Positions 1 through 7,952 of a DNA stretch of 64,000 bases are shown piece after piece. The notes under the pieces are model-generated. The model did no database searches. It was not told the origin of the DNA and saw only the letters and a list, made by a program, of their open reading frames with translations. The position numbers were made by a program, and so were the translations under genes. Numbering within the stretch: position 1 is the stretch's first letter; every line of letters starts with the position of its first letter. This DNA is from Amycolatopsis camponoti (lineage in GTDB: Bacteria; Actinomycetota; Actinomycetes; Mycobacteriales; Pseudonocardiaceae), in the NCBI RefSeq assembly GCF_902497555.1, contig NZ_CABVGP010000001.1, positions 1,364,001 to 1,428,000 on the forward strand, read 5' to 3'.

Positions 1-1
1 G

Positions 2-676
2 GCCGGCGCGAAGCTGTTCGTGGAGGAAGGGGCGCACGTCTTCATCCAGGCCCGGCGGCAGGACGCGCTGGACGAGGCCGTCAGGCTGATCGGCCGCAAT
101 GTCACCGCCGTCCAGGGCGACGCGGCCGAACTGGCCGACCTGGACCGCTTGTACGACACGGTCAAGCGGGAAAAGGGTTCGATCGACGTGCTGTGGGCCA
201 GCGCCGGGATGGGCGAACCCGCCGCACTCGGCGAGATCACCGAGGAACAGTTCCACCGCGCGTTCGGGCTCAACGCCCGCGGCACCCTGTTCACCGTGCA
301 GAAGGCCTTGCCGCTGCTCAACGACGGCGCGTCGGTCTTCATGACCGGCTCGAACGCCTCACTCGGGGGTTTCCCCGGCTGGAGCCTGTATGCGGGAAGC
401 AAGGCCGTGCAGCAGGCCTGGGCCCGCGTGTGGCTCAACGAGCTGAAGGACCGCAAGATCCGGGTGAACGTCCTGACCCCCGGCCAGGTTTCCACCGCCA
501 AGCAGGAAGAACTGTTCGACGAGGCAACCCGGGCGGCGTTCGAATCCCTGATCCCGCGGGGAAAGATGGGCCGCCCCGAGGAGATCGCCGCCGTCGCGCT
601 GTTCCTCGCCTCCGACGACTCCGGCTACGTCAACGGCCTGGAGCTGGTCGCCGACGGCGGCGTCACCGCACTCTGA
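2..676 (+). CDS. SDR family oxidoreductase (5' end cut by window edge)
   Basis: A classical short-chain dehydrogenase/reductase acting on an unknown alcohol or ketone with NAD(P)H. The reading frame is open to the left edge, so the first strand and the TGxxxGIG cofactor motif lie outside the window. Visible are the ASAG motif (NNAG equivalent), the Asn of GLNARG, the Ser of TGSNAS and the catalytic YAGSK at about nt 389-403, followed by the usual C-terminal GLELVADGG. It ends 29 nt before the next gene, which is also a nucleotide-cofactor oxidoreductase, so the two may form one unit. The substrate cannot be deduced. Confidence 0.9.
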   Translation, partial: AGAKLFVEEGAHVFIQARRQDALDEAVRLIGRNVTAVQGDAAELADLDRLYDTVKREKGSIDVLWASAGMGEPAALGEITEEQFHRAFGLNARGTLFTVQKALPLLNDGASVFMTGSNASLGGFPGWSLYAGSKAVQQAWARVWLNELKDRKIRVNVLTPGQVSTAKQEELFDEATRAAFESLIPRGKMGRPEEIAAVALFLASDDSGYVNGLELVADGGVTAL

Positions 677-705
677 ACCACGCAACCTCACGACAGGACG
701 AGAAC

Positions 706-1329
706 ATGAGCGCAATCACCCTCATCGGTACGGGAAACATGGCCCGCACGATCGGCACGCGCGCGGTGGCGGGCGGCAACACGGTCGAGGTCATGGGGCG
801 AGACCAGTCCAAGGCCGACGACCTGGCCAAGTCTCTGGGCGGCGCCGCGACGCCGGGCAAGTGGGGCGCGGTCCCGACCGGGGACATCGTCATCACGGCC
901 CTGTTGTACGACGGTGTCGTTCCGGTCGTCACGGAGTTCGGAGACGCCCTCGCGGGCAAGGTCATCATCGACATCAGCAACCCCTTCAACGCGACGTTCG
1001 ACGGACTGGCCCACCGCGAGGAGACGTCGATCGCCCAGGAAGCCGCCAAGGTCGCCCCGCCAGGCGCCAAGGTGGTGAAGGCTTTCAACACGATCTTCCG
1101 CAACGTCCTGGAGAAGGGCAGGCCCACGGTCTTCATGGCGGCCGACGACGCACAGGCCAAGGCGGACGTGGCGGCGTTCGTCAGGAGCCTCGGGCTACGA
1201 CCGCTGGACGTCGGCGGCCTGAAAATGGCGCACTGGCTGGAAGGAATGGGCGTCGTGACGGTGGGCCTCGCGAGCAACGGGATCGGCCACGGAGACTTCT
1301 CCTTGGGAGTCAACGAGTTCTCCACCTGA
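706..1329 (+). CDS. NADPH:F420 oxidoreductase-like NAD(P)-binding protein
   Basis: A 207-residue Rossmann-fold protein of the F420_oxidored type (family of F420-dependent NADP reductases and NAD(P)-binding relatives). It opens with ITLIGTGNMART, the GxGxxA dinucleotide loop. VVKAFNTIF near residue 125 and a closing segment around LEGMG are typical of this family. The ATG at 706 is chosen because the Rossmann strand begins right after it; upstream sequence in this frame is not protein-like. Such proteins move hydride between F420 and NADP, or act as orphan reductases. The exact cofactor cannot be proved from sequence. Confidence 0.85.
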   Translation: MSAITLIGTGNMARTIGTRAVAGGNTVEVMGRDQSKADDLAKSLGGAATPGKWGAVPTGDIVITALLYDGVVPVVTEFGDALAGKVIIDISNPFNATFDGLAHREETSIAQEAAKVAPPGAKVVKAFNTIFRNVLEKGRPTVFMAADDAQAKADVAAFVRSLGLRPLDVGGLKMAHWLEGMGVVTVGLASNGIGHGDFSLGVNEFST

Positions 1330-1371
1330 GCGCGGCCTCGGGCGAAGCGTCAACGGAGAGGTCTTCGTAAA

Positions 1372-2319
1372 TTGTCCGACTTTCTGCAGGAACACACGGT
1401 CGAATGGCTGGAGTACTTCGGGCGGCACGGATACCCGGACGTGAAGCCTCTTGGCGCAGGCGTCGAGGGCGCGATCTACCGCCTCGGTGACGGAACGGTC
1501 GCGAAAGTGTGGGCCCGTCGTGGTGTCTCGGAGCTGGTCCGGATGCAGAAGTTCTACGCCGATGTCGCCGCAGGTGGTCTGCCGTTCGACACCCCGGTGA
1601 TTCTCGGCGTGGAAGAAATCGACGCGTCGGCCGTGACCTTCGAGCGAGAGCTGTTCGGGAAGCCGCTGCGGGAAAGACTGTCCACCACTGCCGATGGTAT
1701 CGACCACCGATCGGCCACGGCTGTGATCGGAATCCTGCGTGCGCTGGCGGAGGTGTCGGCGACCGCCGCCATGACAGCGCTTCCGGTCCTGGGCGAGCAG
1801 GATCCGTTCTGGTCGGACGGGAGCTTCACGGAGGCGCTGAGCGCGCTGCTGGTTCGCCGGGTCGACCGATTCGGGAGTCTCATCAGCAGCGAAGTCGAAG
1901 GATTCGACCGGTTGTTCGCCCGCGTCCTGGAGATGCTGCCAGGGCTGGAACCGGTCCCTTCCGCGTTGATTCATGGTGACCTCTTCGGTGAGAACATCCT
2001 CGTCGACAAGGCCGGGGACCCGTCCGCGGTGCTTGACTTCGGCTTCATCTCGACCGCCGGAGACCCGCGGTTCGACGCCGCCGTCACGGCGATGATCATG
2101 GACATGTACGGGCCCTACGCCTCGGCGGCAACGCAGGCGCTGACCGCCCGGATCGTGGAAGAACTGGGCTATCCGATCGAGGTCTTGATCCTTTATCAAG
2201 CCGCGTACGCGATAGCCACCAGCAACTCCTTCACATCGGACGGCTCTGACGGTCATTTTTCCTGGTGCATGGCGCAGCTGGATCGCGCCGACGTCCGGGA
2301 TGTCTTGAAGGTTCGCTGA
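1372..2319 (+). CDS. aminoglycoside phosphotransferase (APH)-fold kinase
   Basis: A 315-residue small-molecule kinase of the APH/choline-kinase fold. The N lobe has a glycine-rich strand (GAGVEGAIYRLG) and a Lys strand (GTVAKVWAR). The catalytic loop is LIHGDLFGENILV (HGDxxxxN) and the metal-binding motif is AVLDFGF. The start is TTG, with CGGAGAG at 1354-1360 about 11 nt upstream. The family phosphorylates aminoglycosides, sugars, amino alcohols or macrolides; no substrate is implied by the neighbours. It lies at the left border of a disturbed region holding RHS and integrase remnants. Confidence 0.85.
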   Translation: MSDFLQEHTVEWLEYFGRHGYPDVKPLGAGVEGAIYRLGDGTVAKVWARRGVSELVRMQKFYADVAAGGLPFDTPVILGVEEIDASAVTFERELFGKPLRERLSTTADGIDHRSATAVIGILRALAEVSATAAMTALPVLGEQDPFWSDGSFTEALSALLVRRVDRFGSLISSEVEGFDRLFARVLEMLPGLEPVPSALIHGDLFGENILVDKAGDPSAVLDFGFISTAGDPRFDAAVTAMIMDMYGPYASAATQALTARIVEELGYPIEVLILYQAAYAIATSNSFTSDGSDGHFSWCMAQLDRADVRDVLKVR

Positions 2320-2449
2320 CTTCATTCGCGAACGGCGCCAGGCGCTCGAGGGTGCCGATGTCGTGGAAGCGTTGATCGGTCTCGTGCGCAAGGAGCGAGC
2401 GGTTGCTGATCATCAGCGAGAACAGGGTGCCCAGGAAGATCGGCGGAAC

Positions 2450-2674
2450 ACCGACGCGGAAACCGGGTTCGTGCACCTGCGGTCGCGCTACTACGACCCG
2501 GCCACCGCGTTGTTCCTCACGGTCGACCCGCTCTCGGGGTGCATCCTTGAATGGGACTCCCAGCACGGTGCTGTCGAGAAGTACTCGAAGAACGGCAGGA
2601 ACCATCTCGGCGAGCTCGACCCCGACACCGGGGAACAGACGAAGGACGGCGATCCGACCAGGCGAGTGGAGAAG
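2450..2674 (+). pseudogene. RHS core fragment fused to the catalytic end of a colicin E3-type ribosomal RNase
   Basis: The frame contains the RHS-repeat-associated core (TGFVHLRSRYYDPATALF, then LTVDPL, ending about 2536). Only three residues later comes a segment that I recall closely matches the C-terminus of colicin E3, which cuts 16S rRNA in the decoding centre. Residues aligned with the E3 catalytic set are all kept at the same spacing: Asp (nt 2555), His (2564), Glu (2576) and Arg (2660), with WDSQHG, HLG, DPxTG and DPTRR around them. Upstream RHS repeats, the usual linker after VDPL and the first half of the nuclease domain are missing, so this is a remnant, not a working toxin gene. 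The frame has no stop before the next gene. The match is from memory, not a search. Confidence 0.75.
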
Positions 2675-2677
2675 CAG

Positions 2678-2947
2678 ATGTGGGCGGTCACCGGTTACGG
2701 CCGAGATGAAAGCCTGGTGTTCGAACAGGATCTCGCCGGGCTCGGCGAGGACGAGCTGGCGCGTCTGCTCGGCGGCGATCCCGGCGAGTACCAGGGCGGT
2801 GACGTCGCCATCTCCGCCGAGGGCCGGGAGCTGCTGGCGGACAGGCACGGAATCCGGTTCGAGCCGGACGTCGAGTATTTTCTCAGCTACTTCCGGGACT
2901 ATCCCGGGCAAGTGGTGCGTCAGGCAGGAGACGACGGCAGGCAATGA
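2678..2947 (+). CDS. candidate immunity protein next to the E3-type toxin remnant
   Basis: An 89-residue acidic protein starting at ATG 2678, with a good ribosome site (GGAGA at 2668-2672). It opens MWAVTGYGRDESLVFEQDL and ends near EYFLSYFRDY. Its place directly after the nuclease tip, its small size and its acidity fit an immunity protein. The alternating strand-helix pattern and the closing EYFxS faintly recall the colicin E3 immunity protein, but that is not proof. It may belong to one of the small DUF families of polymorphic-toxin loci. It is in frame with the toxin fragment and could also be read as its C-terminal extension; its own ribosome site favours a separate gene. Confidence 0.6.
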   Translation: MWAVTGYGRDESLVFEQDLAGLGEDELARLLGGDPGEYQGGDVAISAEGRELLADRHGIRFEPDVEYFLSYFRDYPGQVVRQAGDDGRQ

Positions 2948-3335
2948 GGGTGCGGGCGAGCCTCCACAGTGGACTGTTCGAAGCCGCTTGAGCTGATTCG
3001 TCGACCACCGGGACGACCGAGGAGGGCAGCCGCGAGATGACCGGCGCCGGACGCGCTCGGCGTCTTCGGACTGCCAGCCTTCCCGGGCGATGAAAGCGGC
3101 GAGCTGCTCGGCCGCGTCGCGCGCTCCGATGAGCGGGGAGAGCGCTCACCGTGCAGCGGGGAACCCGGCACATCGGTCGTGCACCCATGCCCATGTTCAG
3201 CACCCGTGGCGCTCACCGCTCAGCCGTCCGGCGGCTGGCCCCGGGACGGGCCGAGTCACCACCATCAATCAGAGGCCCGGTGCCGGCGACACACCGCTGG
3301 GCGGTCGATGCTGCCGGTTTCGGTGGTCGCTGCGG
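2948..3335. other. degenerate island DNA without a supported gene
   Basis: About 390 bp between the candidate immunity gene and the recombinase remnant. I see no frame with convincing protein character over its length. On the minus strand a short helical stretch (AAEQLAAFIAREGWQSED) looks like a fragment of a real protein but is interrupted on both sides. The 11-mer TCCACAGTGGA sits at 2963-2973, and nearly the same sequence occurs at 3562-3572, so a decayed element may be flanked by related sequence. Confidence 0.5.
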
Positions 3336-3689
3336 GTGCCCTCGGTCACTTTGCATGGCCTTCGTCACGGCGAGGCGACGTTGGCGCTGGCGGCGGGGGT
3401 CGGCATCAAGGTGATCCAGCACATGCTCCGGCACTCGTCGATCAAGGTCACGATGGACCTTTACCCGAACGTCGGGAAGGAAGTCCTGGACGATGCGGCC
3501 GGCAAGTTGGCGGGTGCGATCCCGCGAAAGCCGCTCGCCGACACTCTCGGGCTCCCGAACGACCACAGTGGACTGTGCGCAAGCGGACGAGGAAGTTCCG
3601 GATACCACAAAACCCCAGGCCGAAGAGAATCAGACCTGGGGTGGTGGGGGTGCGCCATCAGGGACTCGAACCCCGAACCCGCTGGTTAA
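3336..3689 (+). pseudogene. tyrosine recombinase (phage/ICE integrase), C-terminal remnant
   Basis: Only the catalytic C-terminal half is recognisable. VTLHGLRHGEATLALAAG (from about 3345) carries the HxxR box, IQHMLRHSSIKVTMDLY carries the second His, and the Tyr of LYPNV is at the nucleophile position. The N-terminal core-binding domain and the first catalytic Arg are absent, and upstream sequence in frame is not protein-like. The open frame runs to 3689 into the tRNA-Lys gene, as expected for an integrase beside its attachment site. It is very likely inactive and marks an old tRNA-targeted integration. Confidence 0.8.
3608..3642 (-). terminator. Rho-independent terminator of tRNA-Lys
   Basis: An 8-bp stem (ACCCCAGG at 3612-3619 with CCTGGGGT at 3635-3642) around a 15-nt loop. 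On the minus strand the 3' arm is followed by TTTTG. It lies just downstream of the tRNA-Lys gene. Confidence 0.75.
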
Positions 3690-3723
3690 GAGCCAGCTGC
3701 TCTGCCAATTGAGCTAATGGCGC
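3651..3723 (-). tRNA. tRNA-Lys (anticodon CTT)
   Basis: The minus strand folds into a full cloverleaf. Acceptor GCGCCAT pairs with ATGGCGC, anticodon stem GCTGG/CCAGC encloses loop CTCTTAA (anticodon CTT), and T stem CGGGG/CCCTG encloses TTCGAGT. The discriminator is A. CCA is not encoded. The integrase remnant ends against its 3' side, so this tRNA is the likely attachment site of the decayed island. Confidence 0.96.
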
Positions 3724-3889
3724 CGGTGTCTGCCGGAGGTTTCCCTCGGCGACGTGGAAAACATTAGCACCCGGTTCCGAGGCCTGTTTCAGGGGGGTCC
3801 CGTTGGCGAGTTCCGGCGTTGCCGCCCCGGTGTCGGGGCTGGTCGGGCACACTGTAGTCGGACATCGACGGCGAAACAGGCAGGTGGAC

Positions 3890-5074
3890 ATGACGCGTGT
3901 GGGGGTGCGGCTGCTGGTGGCCGCGGGGGTGGTCGGCATCACGGTGGCCGGCTGCAGCAGTAGTCCTTCGGGTGAATCTCCGAAGGAGACGCCGTCCTCG
4001 AGTGCGCCCACGCCCGCGCTGAAGGCCGCCGTGCTCACGTTGAGCCCTGCGAAGGATGCCAAGGACGTCGCGCCCGGCGAACCCGTGAGCGTCGCCGTTG
4101 CCGACGGGAAGGTCGGCGATGTGCGGCTGACCGGGGCCGACGGCAAGGTCGTCGCCGGGAAGGCGCGCGCCGACGGCTCGGGGTGGGACTCCGCCGAGCC
4201 GCTCGGCTACAACAAGGCCTACAAGCTGACCGCCACCGCGACCGGCTCCGACGGCAAGCCCGTCAGCGCCGAGTCGAGCTTCAGCACCGTCAAGCCCGCG
4301 CGGCAGCTCGGCGTCTCGGTGAACCTCGACCAGGGCGAGACCGTCGGCGTCGGAATGCCGCTGATCTTCACCTTCAGCGGGAACGTCGCCGACAAGGCCG
4401 CCGCCGAGAAGGCGCTGAAGGTCACCGCCGAGCCGGCCACCGAGGGCGCCTTCCGCTGGTCCGGCGACAAGCAGGTGACCTGGCGGCCGAAGGACTACTG
4501 GAAGAGCGGCACCAAGATCACGGTCGACGCCGCCGTCTACGGCAAGGCGCTCGGCAAGGGCAGCTACGGCCGCGAGGACAAGAAGATCACCGGCACCATC
4601 GGCGACAAGCTCGTCGCGGTCGCCGACGGCCAGACGCACCAGATGACCGTCTCGATCAACGACAAGGAGGTCAAGACCATGCCGACCTCCATGGGCAAGC
4701 CGGGCCACAACACCCCGGCCGGCACCTACACCGTCATGAGCGAGCACACCGGCTACACGATGAACTCCGCCACCTACGGCGTCCCCGAGGACGCTCCCGG
4801 CGGCTACAGCACCTTCGTCCAGTACGCGATCCGCCTGTCCTACAGCGGCATCTTCTACCACTCCGCACCGTGGTCGGTGCGGCAGCAGGGCCACAGCAAC
4901 GTCAGCCACGGCTGCCTCAACCTGTCCACCGAGAACACGAAGTGGCTGATGGACACGTCCAGGAAGGGCGACGTCGTCACCGTGCGGAACAGCGGTGGCC
5001 CGAAGCTCGAGCCGACCGACGGCTGGAGCGTCTGGCAGCTGTCCTGGGACGAGTGGAAGACGGCCGCGAACTAG
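3890..5074 (+). CDS. L,D-transpeptidase lipoprotein (Ig-like domains plus YkuD)
   Basis: A 394-residue cell-wall enzyme that makes 3-3 cross-links between meso-diaminopimelate residues of peptidoglycan. The lipobox VAGC puts the lipidated Cys at residue 22, so it is anchored outside the membrane. Two Ig-like domains (about 40-135 and 140-232) precede the YkuD domain (about 240-375). The active site is complete: His324, then SHGC with Ser339, His340, Gly341 and catalytic Cys342. This is the architecture of mycobacterial Ldt enzymes. ATG 3890 is chosen because the signal peptide starts there, with AGGTGG just upstream. Its TAG stop overlaps the stop of the convergent HxlR gene in a shared CTAG. 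Confidence 0.95.
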   Translation: MTRVGVRLLVAAGVVGITVAGCSSSPSGESPKETPSSSAPTPALKAAVLTLSPAKDAKDVAPGEPVSVAVADGKVGDVRLTGADGKVVAGKARADGSGWDSAEPLGYNKAYKLTATATGSDGKPVSAESSFSTVKPARQLGVSVNLDQGETVGVGMPLIFTFSGNVADKAAAEKALKVTAEPATEGAFRWSGDKQVTWRPKDYWKSGTKITVDAAVYGKALGKGSYGREDKKITGTIGDKLVAVADGQTHQMTVSINDKEVKTMPTSMGKPGHNTPAGTYTVMSEHTGYTMNSATYGVPEDAPGGYSTFVQYAIRLSYSGIFYHSAPWSVRQQGHSNVSHGCLNLSTENTKWLMDTSRKGDVVTVRNSGGPKLEPTDGWSVWQLSWDEWKTAAN

Positions 5075-5409
5075 CGGTCGTCGTACTCCGCGCGGGCCGC
5101 CGCGATGAGCGGGAGGTGCTCGATGCTCCACTCGAGCAGCGGCGCGGTGGCTTCGCGCAGCGTCCGGCCCATCGACGTCAGCTCGTAGCTGACGTGCGGC
5201 GGCATGACGGCGTGGACCGTGCGGGTCAGGATCCCGTCACGCTCGAGGTCGCGCAGGGTCACCGTGAGCATGCGCTGGCTGATGCCGTCGATCGAGCGCT
5301 TGAGCTCGGTGAAGCGCCGCGGCCCGTCCTTGAGCATCCGCACGACCAGCAGCGCCCACTTGTCGCCGACGATCCCGAGCACTCCGCGGGCCTCGCACGG
5401 GTCCTCCAT
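5071..5409 (-). CDS. HxlR-family transcriptional regulator
   Basis: A 112-residue winged-helix regulator. It begins MEDPCEARGVLGIVGDKWALLV and continues with FTELKRSIDGISQRMLTVTLRDLE, the HxlR signature (KWALLIL, then FxELxRxIxGISxxxLxxxLxxLE). The Cys at residue 5 is the position used for redox or electrophile sensing in several HxlR proteins; that role here is inference. The start is fixed by GGAGGTAACC directly before ATG 5409. It is divergent from the alpha/beta hydrolase at 5529 and probably controls that gene. Confidence 0.93.
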   Translation of the reverse strand: MEDPCEARGVLGIVGDKWALLVVRMLKDGPRRFTELKRSIDGISQRMLTVTLRDLERDGILTRTVHAVMPPHVSYELTSMGRTLREATAPLLEWSIEHLPLIAAARAEYDDR

Positions 5410-5528
5410 GGTTACCTCCTGGGAACCGGGGCACGGAAAAGTGCCGTATTGCCCGGTGCGCGTCGAGTGGATCACGATGGTTCCGGTTACCGAATGGTAC
5501 CGAGGAACTATCGAGAACCGAGGCACGC
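5410..5528. promoter_or_regulatory. divergent promoter region, hxlR-type gene / hydrolase
   Basis: A 119-bp spacer between two divergent starts. It contains related short blocks GGTTCCGGTTACC, ATGGTACCGAGG and GAGAACCGAGG around 5478-5524, which could form the half-sites of a regulator operator. No reliable -35/-10 pair can be fixed by eye. Confidence 0.4.
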
Positions 5529-6200
5529 ATGTCAACATTCCTGCTGGTCCACGGCGCTTGGCACAGCGGCCGGAGCTGGGACCGCGTGGTCCCGCGCCTG
5601 GAATCCGCCGGCCACCGCGTGCTCGCGCCGTCGCTGACCGGCTACGGCGACCAGGCCCACCTGCTGAGCCCGGAGGTCGGGCTCGGCACGCACATCGACG
5701 ACGTCGTCAGCCTCCTCCAGGACGAGCGTGACGTCGTGCTCGTCGGGCACAGTTACGCCGGGATGGTCATCTCCGGAGCCGCCGACCGGCTCCCCGACCG
5801 GATCGCGCGTCTGGTGTTCCTCGACGCGATGGTCCCCGAAGACGGCGAGACCGCGGCCGACGTCATCCCCCTCACCAAGCAGCTGATCGACGACGCGGTC
5901 GACGGCTGGCGGGTGCCGCCGATGGGCCTGTTCGGCGTCACCGACCCCGACGACGTCGCCTGGCTGCGCTCGATGCTGTCCGACCAGCCGGTGCGGTGCC
6001 TGACCGAGCCCGTGCACCTGGGCAACCCGGCGGCGAAGGCGATCCCGCGCACGCACATCCACTGCGTCGGCGGGGAGCCGACGGGCATCACCCGGCGTCC
6101 CGTTCCGGCGGGCGAGCCGGTGCGGGAGCTGCCGACCGGCCATGACTGCATGATCACCATGCCCGCCGAGCTGACCGAACTGCTGCTCGAGACGGCTTAG
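5529..6200 (+). CDS. alpha/beta hydrolase
   Basis: A 223-residue serine hydrolase. It starts with MSTFLLVHGAWHSGRSWDRV, the HGxW oxyanion segment of the esterase/EstA-like group. The nucleophile elbow is VLVGHSYAG (Ser in GHSYAG). LVFLDAMVPEDG carries the strand with the likely acid, and the C-terminal LPTGHDCMITMP supplies the His. The lid is short. The ATG is supported by its divergent setting with the HxlR regulator. The substrate is unknown; small esters, lactones or xenobiotics are typical. Confidence 0.9.
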   Translation: MSTFLLVHGAWHSGRSWDRVVPRLESAGHRVLAPSLTGYGDQAHLLSPEVGLGTHIDDVVSLLQDERDVVLVGHSYAGMVISGAADRLPDRIARLVFLDAMVPEDGETAADVIPLTKQLIDDAVDGWRVPPMGLFGVTDPDDVAWLRSMLSDQPVRCLTEPVHLGNPAAKAIPRTHIHCVGGEPTGITRRPVPAGEPVRELPTGHDCMITMPAELTELLLETA

Positions 6201-7648
6201 GCCGTCGACCTGCGCACCAGTTCCCGCGCCTCCTCTTCGGTCGCCACCGCGGGCCCCGAGCCCCAGAGCGGCTTGTTCGCCGTCTCCCGGCTGAAGTAGA
6301 CGGCGACGGCGCCGACCGCACCGGCGGCCATGAGGTACCACGCGGGCCAGAAGTCGTAGCCGGTGGACGAGATCAGCGCCTGCATCACCAGCGGTGTCGT
6401 TCCGCCGAAGAGCGACACGGAGATGTTGAACGCGATGGACAGCGCGCCGTAGCGGATCGCGGTCGGGAACAGTGCCGGCAGCGCCGCGGGCATCGAGACC
6501 TCGAAGCAGAGCAGCAGCAGGCCGAGGCCCATGAGCCCGAGGAACGTCAGCACCAGGCCGCCGTCGTGCACCAGCAGCATCAACGGCCAGGAGAGCACGA
6601 AGAAGCCGACGCAACCGGCCATCATCACGGGCTTGCGGCCGACCTTGTCGGTGATCCGGCCGCCGACCAGGATGATCAGCATCATCACGACCATGACGAC
6701 GATGATCAGCAGCAGGCCGTGGGTGGCGTCGAGGTGCAGCTGCTCGGACAGGTACGTCGGCATGTACGACAGCAACATGTAGTCGGTGACGTTGAACACG
6801 AGCACCAGGCCGACGCAGATGAGCAGCGCGGGCCAGTATTCGGTGAACATCTTCCAGAACGGCTCGCCGGAGCGGCCGCGCTTCTCGGCCTCTTCGGCGT
6901 GCTTCTGGAACGCCGGCGTCTCTTCGAGCTTGAGGCGCATGTAGAGGCCGATGATGCCGAGCGGGCCGGCGACCAGGAACGGGACGCGCCAGCCCCAGTC
7001 GAGCAGTGTCTCGTGCGGGACCCAGGCCTTCATGCCGGTGACGACGGACGCGCCGAGCACGTACCCGGACAGCGTCCCGAACTCCAGCCAGGAGCCCATG
7101 AAGCCACGGCGTTTGTCGGGCGAGTACTCGGCGATGAAGGTCGTCGCGCCGCCGTACTCCCCGCCGGTGGAGAACCCCTGCACCATCCGGGCGACCACGA
7201 GCAGGATCGGCGACCAGACACCGATGGAGGAGTAGGACGGGATCAGCCCGATGCACAGGGTCCCGATGGCCATCATGATCATGGTGACGGCGAGGACCTT
7301 CTGCCGTCCGATCCGGTCGCCGAGGGGCCCGAAGACGAGCCCGCCGAGCGGCCGCATGAGGAAGGCGGCGGTGAAGGCCCCGAAGGTCCCGATCAGCCGG
7401 ACGCCGGGGGAGACCGTCGGCGGGAAGAAGACCTCGGCGATGGTGTCGGCGATGTAGGCGTAGACGCCGAAGTCGAACCACTCCATCGCGTTGCCGAGGG
7501 CGGCCGCCCCCACCGCCCGTTTGAGCAGCGATCGATCGACGACGGTGATGTCCTCGTACCGCAGCTTCTTCTTCCGCCTGATCTTCGGTCCTGAACGTGC
7601 CACCACTCCACGGTGCACCGCCGACCGGCCGCGCGCACGCTGGGCCAT
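6197..7648 (-). CDS. MHS-family MFS transporter (ProP/ShiA-like proton symporter)
   Basis: About 483 residues with 12 predicted membrane spans. The sequence closely follows E. coli ProP as I recall it: LGNAMEWFDFGVYAYIAD in TM1, RPLGGLVFGPLGDRIGRQK between TM2 and TM3, and VQGFSTGGEYGGATTFIAEY followed by RRGFMGSW. Members import osmolytes or organic acids with protons. The long C-terminal coiled coil of ProP is absent, which argues against osmosensing. The start is uncertain: ATG 7648 gives the expected length, while the frame extends through the tRNA-His gene, which cannot be coding. A GTG a few codons downstream is an alternative. Its stop overlaps the hydrolase stop by 4 nt. Confidence 0.9.
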   Translation of the reverse strand: MAQRARGRSAVHRGVVARSGPKIRRKKKLRYEDITVVDRSLLKRAVGAAALGNAMEWFDFGVYAYIADTIAEVFFPPTVSPGVRLIGTFGAFTAAFLMRPLGGLVFGPLGDRIGRQKVLAVTMIMMAIGTLCIGLIPSYSSIGVWSPILLVVARMVQGFSTGGEYGGATTFIAEYSPDKRRGFMGSWLEFGTLSGYVLGASVVTGMKAWVPHETLLDWGWRVPFLVAGPLGIIGLYMRLKLEETPAFQKHAEEAEKRGRSGEPFWKMFTEYWPALLICVGLVLVFNVTDYMLLSYMPTYLSEQLHLDATHGLLLIIVVMVVMMLIILVGGRITDKVGRKPVMMAGCVGFFVLSWPLMLLVHDGGLVLTFLGLMGLGLLLLCFEVSMPAALPALFPTAIRYGALSIAFNISVSLFGGTTPLVMQALISSTGYDFWPAWYLMAAGAVGAVAVYFSRETANKPLWGSGPAVATEEEARELVRRSTA

Positions 7649-7699
7649 CCGGTCGTGAGGGTTGCCACCAATAGCGCAACCGGCTCCGGCGACGGGGGT

Positions 7700-7744
7700 C
7701 CGGGGGTATCCCCCGGCGGGGGCGTGGGGGTTCGACCCCCACAA
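7700..7744. repeat. cluster of G/C hairpins with a T-arm-like loop
   Basis: Two short perfect inverted repeats lie in tandem: CGGGGG-TAT-CCCCCG near 7705-7719, and GTGGGGG-TTCGA-CCCCCAC near 7725-7743. The second resembles a tRNA T arm. They sit between the tRNA-His terminator and the MHS transporter start. Hairpins of this type recur in actinobacterial intergenic DNA; no function can be assigned. Confidence 0.55.
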
Positions 7745-7767
7745 AAAGGCGAAACCCCGACAGGGGG
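7742..7767 (-). terminator. terminator downstream of tRNA-His
   Basis: On the minus strand CCCC-TGTC-GGGG is followed by TTTCGCCTTTTT, a short stem with a T-rich tail, about 35 nt after the tRNA-His 3' end. Confidence 0.55.
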
Positions 7768-7800
7768 AAGGGCTGCAAGGCCCTGACCATGCCGGGGTGA

Positions 7801-7877
7801 TGGGGTGAGCGACGGGTTTCGAACCCGCGACCTCCTGGACCACAACCAGGTGCTCTACCAGCTGAGCTACGCCCACC
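7801..7877 (-). tRNA. tRNA-His (anticodon GTG)
   Basis: Acceptor GTGGGCG pairs with CGCTCAC and the anticodon loop is TTGTGGT (GTG). The His-specific extra G at -1 (complement of 7877) pairs with C73 (complement of 7804). The 3' CCA is encoded at 7803-7801. D and T arms are canonical, with GGGTTCGAAACCC in the T arm. Confidence 0.97.
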
Positions 7878-7952
7878 ATCAGCAAGGGAACCGCGTGCGA
7901 TCACCTTGATGGGAGTAATCGTAGCGGGTGCCCTTGCGGGTGTTGCAGGGGG

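Noticed and set aside
2231-2944. Minus-strand frame with a protein-like stretch (FRVGVPPIFLGTLFSLMISN, then FHDIGTLERLAPFA) opposite the RHS fragment
   Set aside because: The stretch is short, overlaps the kinase end and the better-supported RHS/toxin frame, and has no start or continuous domain. It may be a scrap of another gene but cannot be called.
6197-7885. MHS transporter starting inside the tRNA-His gene
   Set aside because: The extra N-terminus is the translated tRNA sequence and terminator. Family alignment begins well downstream.
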